From Mesobacillus selenatarsenatis SF-1 (GTDB lineage Bacteria; Bacillota; Bacilli; Bacillales; Cytobacillaceae): DNA of 64,000 nt. Positions within the stretch are counted from its first letter, which is position 1. Every line of letters starts with the position of its first letter. The translations under genes and the position numbers were made by a program. The notes beneath the pieces were generated by a model. It saw nothing but the letters and a program-made list of their open reading frames with translations, made no database searches and had not been told where the DNA came from. The stretch is taken from contig NZ_BASE01000113.1 in NCBI RefSeq assembly GCF_000813125.1, positions 1 through 64,000 on the forward strand, given 5' to 3'. Below are positions 45,259-52,577 of the stretch, piece by piece.

Positions 45259-45285
45259 GAAACACAGGGACGGTTCTTGTGTTTC
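45259..45285 (-). repeat. 27-nt REP-like hairpin element (stem gaaac/gtttc) at the ATPase breakpoint
   Basis: Minus strand: GAAAC, ACAAGAAC, CGTCCC, TGT, GTTTC. The stem can extend to 8 bp. Differs from the 48774 copy only in the first bases of the 8-nt spacer. ATPase homology starts just beyond its 3' side. Confidence 0.85.
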
Positions 45286-45327
45286 TTTCGGGTATCGGAA
45301 TATTTTTGGAGTGGGATGTTGTGTCCT

Positions 45328-45585
45328 TTATTTAACGTTTGTTTCGGTGAATAATTCTGGATAGGCTTGTTTATATAGTAGAATCATTGCTTTTTTGGCT
45401 GCTTGTTTTTTGCTTCTGGGGTGTATGGCTGTGGCGGTTATGTCTCTGTATGGTGGTTGTTCGTCGCAGATATTGACGGTGATTTGATATTCGTGTGGAT
45501 ATTGAATGATATCCATTTCTATTTCGTCACTGTATTCGTTTATGAACTGAATTACATCCCAGGAGAGGTAGTCGGATGTTATCAT
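45328..45585 (-). CDS. hypothetical protein paired with XRE regulator
   Basis: About 85 residues from ATG 45585 (AAGGTGATT upstream; the upstream in-frame codon at 45594 overlaps this SD). The sequence (MITSDYLSWDVIQFINEYSD, YQITVNICDEQPPYRDITAT, SKKQAAKKAMILLYKQAYPE) suggests a small alpha-beta fold; the C-terminal KKQAAKKAMILLYK recalls the last helix of double-stranded RNA-binding folds, but this is not a firm call. It lies 31 nt behind the XRE gene in the same operon and may be its partner or target. Confidence 0.55.
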   Translation of the reverse strand: MITSDYLSWDVIQFINEYSDEIEMDIIQYPHEYQITVNICDEQPPYRDITATAIHPRSKKQAAKKAMILLYKQAYPELFTETNVK

Positions 45586-45616
45586 GATAATCACCTTTGT
45601 GTTTTATTGTGGATAT

Positions 45617-45850
45617 TTAATGTTGTTCATCTTCTATGGTAACAATCTCGATGATTTTACGGATGTCTGTGATGTTAAGTGCTTCGCTAATTCGTTTGAT
45701 GTGGTCAAAATGGATGCTTTTTCTCTTATTGTTAGCCAATTCACTTAGTGTTGCATGGCGGATGTCTGCTAATCTTGATAATTCCCTTAATGAGATTCCA
45801 TGATCATTTAACAGTTTATTCAAATTGATTTTCACCTGTTTTTCTGCCAT
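45617..45850 (-). CDS. XRE-family HTH regulator
   Basis: A 77-residue protein that is almost wholly a lambda-repressor-like HTH: LNKLLNDHGISLRELSRLAD, IRHATLSELANNKRKSIHFD, HIKRISEALNITDIRKIIEI. It resembles short YozG/cro-like regulators. It probably controls its own operon with the downstream 85-residue gene. A perfect 17-bp-stem palindrome lies 51 nt upstream and may be its operator or an upstream terminator. The start ATG 45850 has AAGCT but no strong SD. Confidence 0.8.
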   Translation of the reverse strand: MAEKQVKINLNKLLNDHGISLRELSRLADIRHATLSELANNKRKSIHFDHIKRISEALNITDIRKIIEIVTIEDEQH

Positions 45851-45900
45851 AGCTTACACCCATTCCTAATGACTATAAGCCAAAACTATCATCTTTGGAT

Positions 45901-45936
45901 AAGCGAAGTGGTACGCGTTCGCGTACCACTTCGCTT
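45901..45936. promoter_or_regulatory. perfect 17-bp stem palindrome
   Basis: AAGCGAAGTGGTACGCG and its exact complement are separated by TT. No T run follows on either side, so an operator for the divergent XRE gene or a structured RNA is more likely than a terminator. Confidence 0.6.
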
Positions 45937-45992
45937 GTTTACAGAAAATTTTTATGGATTGGTAAGGTAGTCCTGTTTTTAGGCAGAATCCC

Positions 45993-46019
45993 ATAACACA
46001 AGGACGGGTCTCACGTTTT
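45993..46019 (-). repeat. degenerate 27-nt REP-like element
   Basis: Minus strand: AAAAC, 8 nt ending ACC, CGTCCT, TGT, GTTAT. The spacing is exact, but the stem keeps only the inner pairs. Confidence 0.45.
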
Positions 46020-46090
46020 CATTCGAGAGTTTAAATAGTTACAGTTAATTCTCATATTCTTATTTTTTAAATCCCTTATGGAAAATAAAA

Positions 46091-46297
46091 TCAATCATTA
46101 GTAGGACTTGGTTTGTTGGGAGGAGAGTTTTTTCTCTCTTTCTTTGTTAACCAATGGTGTTTGGCTGGGAATTTATGAGTGCTAACTTCTGATAATTGGT
46201 ATATGATAGTTTTGAAGATTTCTCCTCCTATTCTTCCTTTTAATCTCCTGTAAGTATGTTGTCTCCTGTTTTCATTCTGTATTACTGGATTCCCAAT
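46091..46297 (-). other. open frame without start, possible gene remnant
   Basis: Sixty-eight codons are open on the minus strand, with a protein-like product (GGEIFKTIIYQLSEVSTHKF, then PAKHHWLTKKERKNSPPNKP), but no usable start codon. It fills much of the 550-nt gap between the XRE and YifB genes. I do not recognise it; it may be the C-terminal remnant of a decayed gene. Confidence 0.3.
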
Positions 46298-46407
46298 CTA
46301 TTTATTTTATTACCTACGATTGTTTTTTCCTCATTATGTTTTGCACCCATTTTGTTATGCGCAATTACTTTTTCTTTTTCTAAATTGACCTGTATGGAGG
46401 TTTGTTT

Positions 46408-47910
46408 ATGTCGGCAAAGGTTGTAAGTGTTGGTTTGAAGGGTCTTGAGGGATACCGTATTGAGGTTGAGGTGCAGGTGAAGGAAGGTTTTGAGTCGATT
46501 GTGATTGTTGGGCTGCCTGATGCTGATGCTTCTGTGAAGGAGTCTAAGGAGCGGGTTTCTGCAGCCTTGCATACTTTGGGATTCCCGCTGGTTGAGAAGA
46601 AGGTGATTATCAACCTGTCACCGGCTGAGCAGAGGAAGAACGGACCTTTGTTTGATCTTGCGATTGCTCTTGGCATTCTTAAAAGCGGGGGATTCATACA
46701 GGATGAAATCCCGATGGATGCGGGTTTTATCTGCGCCTTGTCGTTGGATGGGACGATTCATCCGGTTGAGGGTATGATTGCTGCTATATTGGCGGCTAAG
46801 AAGCTGAATTTAAAAAGGCTGGTACTTCCTTTTGATCCTACCATTCCAAGGATTGAAATCGATCATTTGGAACTTGTATATGTTGAAACCTTACAGGATG
46901 TGATGAATTTGCTGGCTGGTCAGCAAATGTTGCCTTTGCTGCAGGATGTGGATGTGGTAGAGGAGCCAAAGATTACCGACAGAGACTTCAGCCAGGTCAT
47001 TGGCCATGAATTTGCGAAAAGGTCACTTGAGATAGCAGCGAGCGGAGGCCATTATGTTTTGATGGATGGGCCGCCAGGTTGTGGAAAGAGCCTCTTGGCA
47101 GAGACATTCCCATCAATCCTTCCGTCGCTTTCGGAAGAGGCGCAGCTAGAAAAAATCAGTCTATATCAATTGGCAGGTGCACCGTTCTCCTCGCTGACTC
47201 TTCCCCCATACCGCCATCCACACCATTCCGCATCTGCTGTCTCGATCATAGGAGGCGGCACGAACCCCAAACCTGGTGAAGTATCCCTTGCCCATCGCGG
47301 TGTTCTTTTCCTTGATGAATTAGGCGAGTTTTCCAAAAAAACATTGGATATGCTCCGTCAGCCTTTGGAGAGTGAAAAGGTGACTATCAGCCGAATCCAC
47401 TCTACTGTGACTTATCCGGCTAAATTTATTTTCATCGCAGCCATGAACCCCTGCCCATGTGGATATTTAGGGTCAGACAGTCATTACTGCACTTGTTCGG
47501 AAAAACAAATTAAGTCATACAAGAACAGAGTATCGGGGCCTATTTTAGACCGAATCGATATTCTCCTTTCCTTAAAGGCTGTCAATCTTAAAGGGCACGA
47601 TTTTAACAGAAATGAATCATCAGAAACTGTTAGAAAAAGAGTCATGGCTGCCAGGGAAAGGCAATATGAACGATATGGTAAAGAAATCTGTAATAGCAGC
47701 GTTCCGTATGAGCACCTTATTGGCAACAGTCCGCTCACGAGCTCGCAGCAGAGTCGATTGCAGGACTTGTCCATAAAGTTTGGTCTCAGCAACAGGTTTC
47801 AGATCAAGCTCATCCGTCTGGCGAGAACGATTTCTGACATGAGAAGTCAGCGGTTTATTTCTGATGAGGCAATCGAAGAAGCGCTAACGCTGCGCAAAAT
47901 AGGAAAGTGA
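46408..47910 (+). CDS. YifB/ComM-family Mg-chelatase-like AAA ATPase
   Basis: About 500 residues from ATG 46408 (GGAGG 8 nt upstream). An N-terminal ChlI-like domain (about 1-165, KERVSAALHTLGFPLVEKKV) is followed by the AAA core with Walker A GPPGCGKSLLAETFPSILP, Walker B GVLFLDELGEFSKKTLDMLR, the Cys cluster MNPCPCGYLG...CTC, and a C-terminal helical domain. ComM relatives are hexameric helicases that drive branch migration during natural transformation. The RAYT gene follows after 10 nt, so the two could be co-transcribed. Confidence 0.92.
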   Translation: MSAKVVSVGLKGLEGYRIEVEVQVKEGFESIVIVGLPDADASVKESKERVSAALHTLGFPLVEKKVIINLSPAEQRKNGPLFDLAIALGILKSGGFIQDEIPMDAGFICALSLDGTIHPVEGMIAAILAAKKLNLKRLVLPFDPTIPRIEIDHLELVYVETLQDVMNLLAGQQMLPLLQDVDVVEEPKITDRDFSQVIGHEFAKRSLEIAASGGHYVLMDGPPGCGKSLLAETFPSILPSLSEEAQLEKISLYQLAGAPFSSLTLPPYRHPHHSASAVSIIGGGTNPKPGEVSLAHRGVLFLDELGEFSKKTLDMLRQPLESEKVTISRIHSTVTYPAKFIFIAAMNPCPCGYLGSDSHYCTCSEKQIKSYKNRVSGPILDRIDILLSLKAVNLKGHDFNRNESSETVRKRVMAARERQYERYGKEICNSSVPYEHLIGNSPLTSSQQSRLQDLSIKFGLSNRFQIKLIRLARTISDMRSQRFISDEAIEEALTLRKIGK

Positions 47911-47920
47911 GGTGGTCACT

Positions 47921-48703
47921 TTGCCTCGAGAAGCGAGAAGGAAAAGTGCAAGCGAGGTCTATCATGTGATGCTGCGGGGAGCGAACCGGCAGGAAATTTT
48001 CCATGATGACGAAGACAATATGAAATTCCTTGATATTTTGAAAAAGTATAAAAGGATCTCGAAATTTGCCCTGTATGCCTGGTGCCTGATGAGCAATCAC
48101 GTCCACCTGCTTTTAAAAGAAGGCGAAGAAGGTCTCGACACAACCATGAAGCGTATCGGGGTGAGTTACGCTTCATTTTACAATTGGAAATATCGCACGA
48201 CGGGTCATCTTTTCCAGGACCGGTTCAAAAGCGAAAATGTTGAAACTGATCAGTATTTTCTTACCGTCGTTCGGTATATTCATCAGAATCCTGTGAAAGC
48301 AGGGATCAGTCCCAGGGTCGAAGAATGGAAATGGAGCAGCTGCGCTGGGTACTATGACCAGGTATATTACCCAGGAGGAATGCTTGATCGTAATAAGGTG
48401 TTCAAGATGTTTGGTGAAGGCCGTTCCATTGCGAAAGATCAATTCAAAGAATTCAACGAGCGAACAAATAACGACGAATGCCTCGAAGACATCTATAAAA
48501 AAAGAAAACTGACAGACGAGCAGGCAAGGGAGGAAATCAAGCGGTTGCTCGGAGAGGTGGAGATTGCCCAGGTGAAGAGCCTGCCAGGGTGGCAAAGGGA
48601 CCACCAACTAATCAAAATCAAAACAATCGAAGGCCTCACCCTTCGGCAAGCTGCCAGGATATTAGGGGTATCAGTTAGTCTGGTTTATAGGGCGGGGATT
48701 TGA
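47921..48703 (+). CDS. REP-associated tyrosine transposase (RAYT, Y1/HUH family)
   Basis: About 260 residues from TTG 47921 (GAGGTGG upstream). The Y1_Tnp domain covers about 12-140: YHVMLRGANRQEIFHDDEDN, the HUH motif CLMSNHVHLLLK (His60, His62), the candidate catalytic Tyr among 83-91 in SYASFYNWKY, then GHLFQDRFKS and RYIHQNPVKAGI. The C-terminal part ends in an HTH-like region (LTLRQAARILGVSVSLVYRA). RAYTs act on single-stranded REP hairpins and are encoded as lone genes flanked by them. Here 27-nt hairpins flank it at 45259 and 45993 on one side and 48774 and 49393 on the other. The gene looks intact. Confidence 0.9.
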   Translation: MPREARRKSASEVYHVMLRGANRQEIFHDDEDNMKFLDILKKYKRISKFALYAWCLMSNHVHLLLKEGEEGLDTTMKRIGVSYASFYNWKYRTTGHLFQDRFKSENVETDQYFLTVVRYIHQNPVKAGISPRVEEWKWSSCAGYYDQVYYPGGMLDRNKVFKMFGEGRSIAKDQFKEFNERTNNDECLEDIYKKRKLTDEQAREEIKRLLGEVEIAQVKSLPGWQRDHQLIKIKTIEGLTLRQAARILGVSVSLVYRAGI

Positions 48704-48773
48704 AGGGAAGAGACAAGGACAAGACAGGGGAATGGCTTTTCATTTCGTTAAAAGTAAAAAAATGTAATTGTGT

Positions 48774-48800
48774 GAAACGACAGAACCGTCCCTGTGTTTC
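48774..48800 (+). repeat. 27-nt REP-like hairpin element at the second RAYT breakpoint
   Basis: GAAAC, GACAGAAC, CGTCCC, TGT, GTTTC; ACAG/CTGT can extend the stem past a one-base bulge. RAYT homology starts 1-5 nt beyond the 3' end. Confidence 0.85.
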
Positions 48801-48801
48801 C

Positions 48802-49308
48802 ACAGGACATCTATTCCAGGACCGGTTCAAAAGTGAAAATGTCGAAACCGAGGAATACTTTCTCACCGTTGTTCGGTATATCCACCAGAATCCCGTCAAG
48901 GCAGGTATCTGTTCACTGTTGGAAGACTGGGAATGGAGCAGCTGTGCGGGATATTATGGCGAGAAGTATTTTCCAGGAGGGTTGTTGGATCGAAATATAG
49001 TGTTGAATATGTTTGGAGAAAATCGTCCATCCGCTGTAGAACGTTTCAAAGAATTCAATGAGCGATCCAATCATGATGAATGCCTTGAAGATACCTATCG
49101 TAGACGGAAATTGACAGATGAACAGGCACGGCAAGAAATCAAACAGCTGCTCGGCGGCATGGGCATTGCCCAGGTAAAAAGCCTGCCCGGATGGCAGAGG
49201 GATCACTATCTCATGCAAGTCAAAACTATTGAAGGCATCACCCTCCGACAGGCAGCCAGGATTTTGGGCGTATCCAAGGATCTAGTGCATAGAGCATGTG
49301 GAGTATAG
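48802..49308 (+). pseudogene. 5'-truncated second RAYT copy
   Basis: 169 codons closely related to residues 94 to the end of the 47921 RAYT (GHLFQDRFKSENVET, RYIHQNPVKAGI, RKLTDEQAR, VKSLPGWQRDH, LRQAARILGVS). The HUH motif and catalytic Tyr segment are missing, so it cannot be an active transposase. The homology begins directly after the 27-nt element at 48774-48800, and the frame reads into it (NRPCVS then TGHLFQ). The retained C-terminal domain stays open, and protein identity is high, so the truncation is fairly recent or the fragment is still maintained. Confidence 0.85.
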
Positions 49309-49392
49309 GGAAGGTTCTAGTTTTAACAGGAAAGTAAAAACTAACTTAACATTTGGACCACAAGAACAGTTCTATGTCTTTCATTCCTCTTT

Positions 49393-49419
49393 GAGACATT
49401 AGAACCGTCCCTGCGTCTC
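49393..49419 (+). repeat. 27-nt REP-like hairpin element (stem gagac/gtctc)
   Basis: GAGAC, ATTAGAAC, CGTCCC, TGC, GTCTC. The stem shows a compensated A-T to G-C change against the gaaac/gtttc copies. A decayed copy with the AGAAC segment may lie just upstream (49353-49380). Confidence 0.8.
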
Positions 49420-49508
49420 TTTGGTTCCATTTAAACTGCCAAACTCGCTCTTTTTAATATTGAGTCACAGACAACTAGAAAAGAAAAACTTAAGAAGTCT
49501 AGATAAAA

Positions 49509-49515
49509 TTCGACA
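49509..49515 (-). promoter_or_regulatory. candidate Spo0A box
   Basis: TTTTTGTCGAATTTT on the minus strand contains TGTCGAA, the 0A-box consensus, about 45 nt upstream of the 49559 gene. Confidence 0.3.
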
Positions 49516-49558
49516 AAAATATTAAAATAGTCCTAAGAATAATCGTGGGGGCTATGTC

Positions 49559-50086
49559 TTGAGAACTATAAGCTTTGAAGAAAATATGAAGTCACTTATG
49601 ATGAAATACTCAACTATTTTTGGCTTGAACAGTACGGGTTTGTATGAAGTTTATTTGAGTACATTTTTAAATCGTCCGCTAAAGGAAATTATCCCGAAAT
49701 CCTTTCTTAAACTATGTGCTCATATAACAGATAATAGAAATGAATTTTTACGAATACATGATTTAGTTGTATTCTTTAATGAGGAAAAATTTGATGGATG
49801 GCTGGTTGGCAATACCAAGCACCCAAACAGTTTCGACCTTATTTTGTATGTACCGGAGGAGTACTGGCCAGATTTCAGATATGACCGGGAAGAAATCATG
49901 GATTATCTATTTTTAAAAGGATATATTGAGATGGATGGTCCAACATCGATAAATGCCATTGAGATGCCCTTGGAATTCGAAGTTTTTGATTTGCCTTTAA
50001 AGGATATTCACCAGTTTATTGTGGCAGAAGAATTTTACTTTCTTGCTGAAGAACTGGCAAGAACCTTAAAGGATAAAACAGTTTGA
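49559..50086 (+). CDS. hypothetical protein (175 aa)
   Basis: A soluble acidic protein from TTG 49559 (GTGGGGG about 10 nt upstream). It opens with helices (FEENMKSLMMKYSTIFGLNS), then has DLVVFFNEEKFDGWLVGNTK, a strand SFDLILYVPEEYWPDFRYDR and an acidic C-terminus (FIVAEEFYFLAEELARTLKD). No signal peptide and no motif I can name. The segment around YDREEIMDYLFLKGYIEMDG may be a small winged-helix. It shares a terminator with the convergent XRE gene. Function unknown. Confidence 0.6.
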   Translation: MRTISFEENMKSLMMKYSTIFGLNSTGLYEVYLSTFLNRPLKEIIPKSFLKLCAHITDNRNEFLRIHDLVVFFNEEKFDGWLVGNTKHPNSFDLILYVPEEYWPDFRYDREEIMDYLFLKGYIEMDGPTSINAIEMPLEFEVFDLPLKDIHQFIVAEEFYFLAEELARTLKDKTV

Positions 50087-50088
50087 AT

Positions 50089-50124
50089 AAAAAAAGGAAA
50101 ACAAATTCGTTTTCCTTTTTTTAG
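50089..50124. terminator. bidirectional terminator
   Basis: AAAAAAAGGAAAAC pairs with GTTTTCCTTTTTTT; serves the convergent 49559 gene and the XRE gene. Confidence 0.8.
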
Positions 50125-50507
50125 CTTAAAAGTACTTTAATTATATCGATTATCTTTCTTTTTTCCTTACTGTTTAGTTCTTTGTCTTCAAAGGTTACTT
50201 GTTTTGACCCCTGCAATATTTCTTTAAGGTTCACCTTATTCGAAGTCTCCTCATGCTCTATCATAAACCCGCCTAAGGATAGCAATTCTGAATATGGATA
50301 ATCATATCCTTCTGATAATCTTTTTAAAATTTCCGGGGTAGCCTGAATGGGTCTTTGGTTTCTTGGATCAATGCCCTTTTCCAATAAATTTAAATAATTA
50401 TGGGAGATCCCCACCAGATCTGAAGCCTTGCGCAGGGATAATTTAAGTTTGTTCGTTCTGATATCATAAAGGACTTCCCCCAATGTTCTCGAGCCTGCCT
50501 CATTCAT
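50121..50507 (-). CDS. XRE-family regulator, divergent from a lipoprotein gene
   Basis: About 128 residues from ATG 50507 (AGGAAG 8-10 nt upstream; the in-frame GTG at 50516 has its SD too close). The N-terminal HTH (LGEVLYDIRTNKLKLSLRKA, SDLVGISHNYLNLLEKGIDP) is followed by PETLKRLSEGYDYPYSEL-like residues and a charged C-terminal segment (KEKRKIIDIIKVLLS). It resembles cytosolic phage-type or stress-type XRE regulators. It is transcribed divergently from the lipoprotein gene across 160 nt that hold paired repeats suited as operators, so autoregulation and control of the lipoprotein are likely. Confidence 0.8.
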   Translation of the reverse strand: MNEAGSRTLGEVLYDIRTNKLKLSLRKASDLVGISHNYLNLLEKGIDPRNQRPIQATPEILKRLSEGYDYPYSELLSLGGFMIEHEETSNKVNLKEILQGSKQVTFEDKELNSKEKRKIIDIIKVLLS

Positions 50508-50611
50508 TCCCTTCACTTCCTATAAAAAATTCCTAACGTTAGTATAATGTAATCTTTCTGCTTTGTAAAACTGTGATTACAAAACGTTTATTTTCCTTTG
50601 TAAAAATAAGA

Positions 50612-50640
50612 TTGACAACGCGTATTCAATATATTACAGT
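50612..50640 (+). promoter_or_regulatory. sigma-A promoter of the lipoprotein gene
   Basis: TTGACA (50612-50617), a 17-nt spacer and TACAGT (50635-50640), 37 nt before the start codon. Confidence 0.5.
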
Positions 50641-50655
50641 AATCAATATATTACA
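50627..50655 (+). promoter_or_regulatory. direct-repeat operator candidate
   Basis: CAATATATTACA occurs at 50627-50638 and again at 50644-50655, 17 bp apart, overlapping and following the -10 box. A related TGTGATTACAAAA lies near 50568. The neighbouring XRE protein is the obvious binder. Confidence 0.5.
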
Positions 50656-50676
50656 TAAAATGATAAGGAGAATATC

Positions 50677-51546
50677 ATGAAAAGAAAATCATTGTATTTG
50701 ATGTACTTCCTTCTGGCTTCTGTCCTGCTCGTAACTGCCTGCTCCAGTGGTGAACAACAAAGTTCTGAAGCCAACGCAGCCGATGTGTCTGAAAGTAAAG
50801 AACCTGGAGGAAATCAAAGTAAAGAAAATGAAAAACCTCAAAACGAAGAACTGACAAATGAGGATATAGAGAAAGCCTTCGAACACTATTTCAATGCGAA
50901 TAAAGAAGGAAATTGGGATTGGGTGTATACCTCATCTTCAGAGAAGCTGCGGAATTTGTTAGGGCAAACCAAAGAAGAATTCATTAAACAACAGGAAGAA
51001 ATAATTTTCATAAATAATGTAACTTTTAATGATTATCTAATTAAGAATGTAGAGAATATTGACAGCTCAATCAAAAAAGTTGTTTTAATCGTCAAAGGCG
51101 ATAATAATAATGGGCCATTTACAAACGAATCTATTATTTATTATGTAAATGAAGATAATAAATGGAAATTTGACACGATTGGCATCCTGGAAGTAAAGCC
51201 CTATGATTTTTATGTAGAGAATGAGGGTTATTATAAATTCGAAAATATGAAACAAGTAAAAACCGTGAAAGGCATGGCTTTCATGGCCGATATCACGAAC
51301 CTTAGCGCTGATCGATTCCAGGTTGGCTGGAGCATGAACGGAAGTGCGACCTTTAAATCAGCAGATTCGGAAAAGGAAGTTCCGCTTGCTTTCAGGATTG
51401 AACCTGGCCAGGTATCGAAAAATTATATCATTCAATCTGATTTGGAAGGTGGGGATCTCCAATCAATCACCTTCCATGATGTATTCTTTGGATTGGGAAG
51501 TCCAACAGAATTTTCAATTGATCTGACAGGGGAGAATGTGGAATAG
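50677..51546 (+). CDS. lipoprotein of unknown function
   Basis: A 289-residue exported lipoprotein. The lipobox is LVTACSSG (Cys about residue 22). A Ser/Glu/Asn-rich linker (24-60) leads to an NTF2-like helical/strand domain (about 60-170, IEKAFEHYFNANKEGNWDWV, EKLRNLLGQTKEEFIKQQEE) and a C-terminal beta domain (VKGMAFMADITNLSADRFQV, VPLAFRIEPGQVSKNYI). No enzyme motif. SD AAGGAG lies 7 nt before ATG 50677. Control by the divergent XRE regulator is inferred from the shared promoter region. Confidence 0.75.
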   Translation: MKRKSLYLMYFLLASVLLVTACSSGEQQSSEANAADVSESKEPGGNQSKENEKPQNEELTNEDIEKAFEHYFNANKEGNWDWVYTSSSEKLRNLLGQTKEEFIKQQEEIIFINNVTFNDYLIKNVENIDSSIKKVVLIVKGDNNNGPFTNESIIYYVNEDNKWKFDTIGILEVKPYDFYVENEGYYKFENMKQVKTVKGMAFMADITNLSADRFQVGWSMNGSATFKSADSEKEVPLAFRIEPGQVSKNYIIQSDLEGGDLQSITFHDVFFGLGSPTEFSIDLTGENVE

Positions 51547-51694
51547 AGGAAGGCGGGGTAAATGCTTTTCTCCGCTTTAATGGAAGTGGGGGCTGCGCAT
51601 GTCCTTCGGAAGCAGCATAAGACTTTCCCGACAGGCACCCAGGAGACTCTGCGGAAACCCTTTAAAAGAAAAATGATAATTAGGAAGGAAAAAC

Positions 51695-52327
51695 ATGAAA
51701 AAGAGCCTTTTATTACTCATACCGATTATAATAATAGGCGTAAGCCTGGTACTGTTTAGGAATGAAGAGCAAAATGAGTTGATTAAAAAGGAAGACCAAT
51801 CTGTTAAAGCTGAAGTGATACCGGTTCATGAGGAACCTGTTACAGAAGCGGTAACGGAGGCTGAAAAAGTGGCTGTTACAATCCCTTCAGAGAATATTGA
51901 GAAAGAAGAGCAGAAAAAGATCGATGTTCAAAAACAGGAAAGCCCGCAGGCTATATCTATTGAACAAAGGCACCAGGAGATTTTGAAACAAGGAAATATT
52001 TATAAAATAAGGAATATGGAAGACCTTAATATGTTGGCAGCGAATACAAAGTATTTAACCATGACTTTCTATGATAATTCCTGTTTTGCAAATACACAGC
52101 CATCTTACAACATGATTCAGAATCAGCCAGAAATGAAAAAACGTGTTCCAGACATGATATTTGTTAATATTCCAATAGAACAATTTCCAGACTTAGCAAA
52201 AAAATTCCAAGTGAACACAACCCCATATACCATCCTGATAGATCAAGGACAGCCTGTCGCAGGTTCCCCAGGATATTATGATTCAGAAGGGTTAGAAAAA
52301 TTCATGCGTGAATTCCTCCCACTGTAG
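51695..52327 (+). CDS. membrane-anchored thioredoxin-fold protein with single Cys
   Basis: A 210-residue protein with one N-terminal anchor helix (5-23, LLLLIPIIIIGVSLVLF), a long acidic linker (25-95) and a thioredoxin-like domain (about 105-210). TMTFYDNSCFANTQP stands where CXXC is expected but keeps only one Cys. The cis-Pro loop is VNTTPYTILID, and SPGYYDSEGLEKFM closes the fold. Without CXXC it could act as a glutathione-type, peroxiredoxin-like or non-catalytic chaperone. GGAAGG lies about 9 nt upstream of ATG 51695. The TAG stop coincides with the edge of a degenerate REP-like element. Confidence 0.7.
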   Translation: MKKSLLLLIPIIIIGVSLVLFRNEEQNELIKKEDQSVKAEVIPVHEEPVTEAVTEAEKVAVTIPSENIEKEEQKKIDVQKQESPQAISIEQRHQEILKQGNIYKIRNMEDLNMLAANTKYLTMTFYDNSCFANTQPSYNMIQNQPEMKKRVPDMIFVNIPIEQFPDLAKKFQVNTTPYTILIDQGQPVAGSPGYYDSEGLEKFMREFLPL

Positions 52328-52340
52328 AAGCATGGGGACG
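52327..52340 (-). repeat. partial REP-like element next to an IS-end-like sequence
   Basis: Plus strand GAAGC, ATG, GGGACG: the 3' half of a gaagc-type element, cut where TGAACTGCACCC begins. Confidence 0.45.
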
Positions 52341-52387
52341 TGAACTGCACCCTAATTGTTAGACACACCTAACAATTGGAGGTGTAG
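52341..52387. mobile_element. IS3-like terminal sequence, solo (copy 1)
   Basis: TGAACTGCACCC leads into an inverted repeat with arms near AATTGTTAG and CTAACAATT, then GGAGGTG and a T run. A related copy lies at 63383-63423. The form resembles IS3/IS150-type ends, but no transposase is present. The T run could also make it a terminator. Confidence 0.4.
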
Positions 52388-52420
52388 TTTTTTTATGCGA
52401 AAGTATCTTTTAGAAATGAA

Positions 52421-52448
52421 ATCCCAATAGGATTCAACCTATTGGGAT
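52421..52448. repeat. ATCCCAATAGG hairpin (copy 1)
   Basis: ATCCCAATAGG pairs perfectly with CCTATTGGGAT. A near-identical hairpin with a shared left flank (AGAAAT-GAAATCCC) lies at 54289-54318, about 1.9 kb away on the other side of the 52578 gene. Confidence 0.7.
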
Positions 52449-52577
52449 AATGAGCTCGAGTAGTTTTTTTACTTTTTCATGAAAAGGTCCAAAACTTATC
52501 CAGTGCACCTCAAGCTTTTCATGCTTAAAACGAAGGTTCCCACGATCTTGATTTTACACAAAAGATAAAGTTTTAAT

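Noticed and set aside
45617-50516. Prophage or integrated element suggested by two XRE regulators
   Set aside because: No integrase, structural or lysis genes occur, and no attachment repeats were seen.
51562-51759. 65-codon frame overlapping the thioredoxin-like gene
   Set aside because: It is out of frame with the strong membrane-anchor start at 51695 and lacks its own SD.
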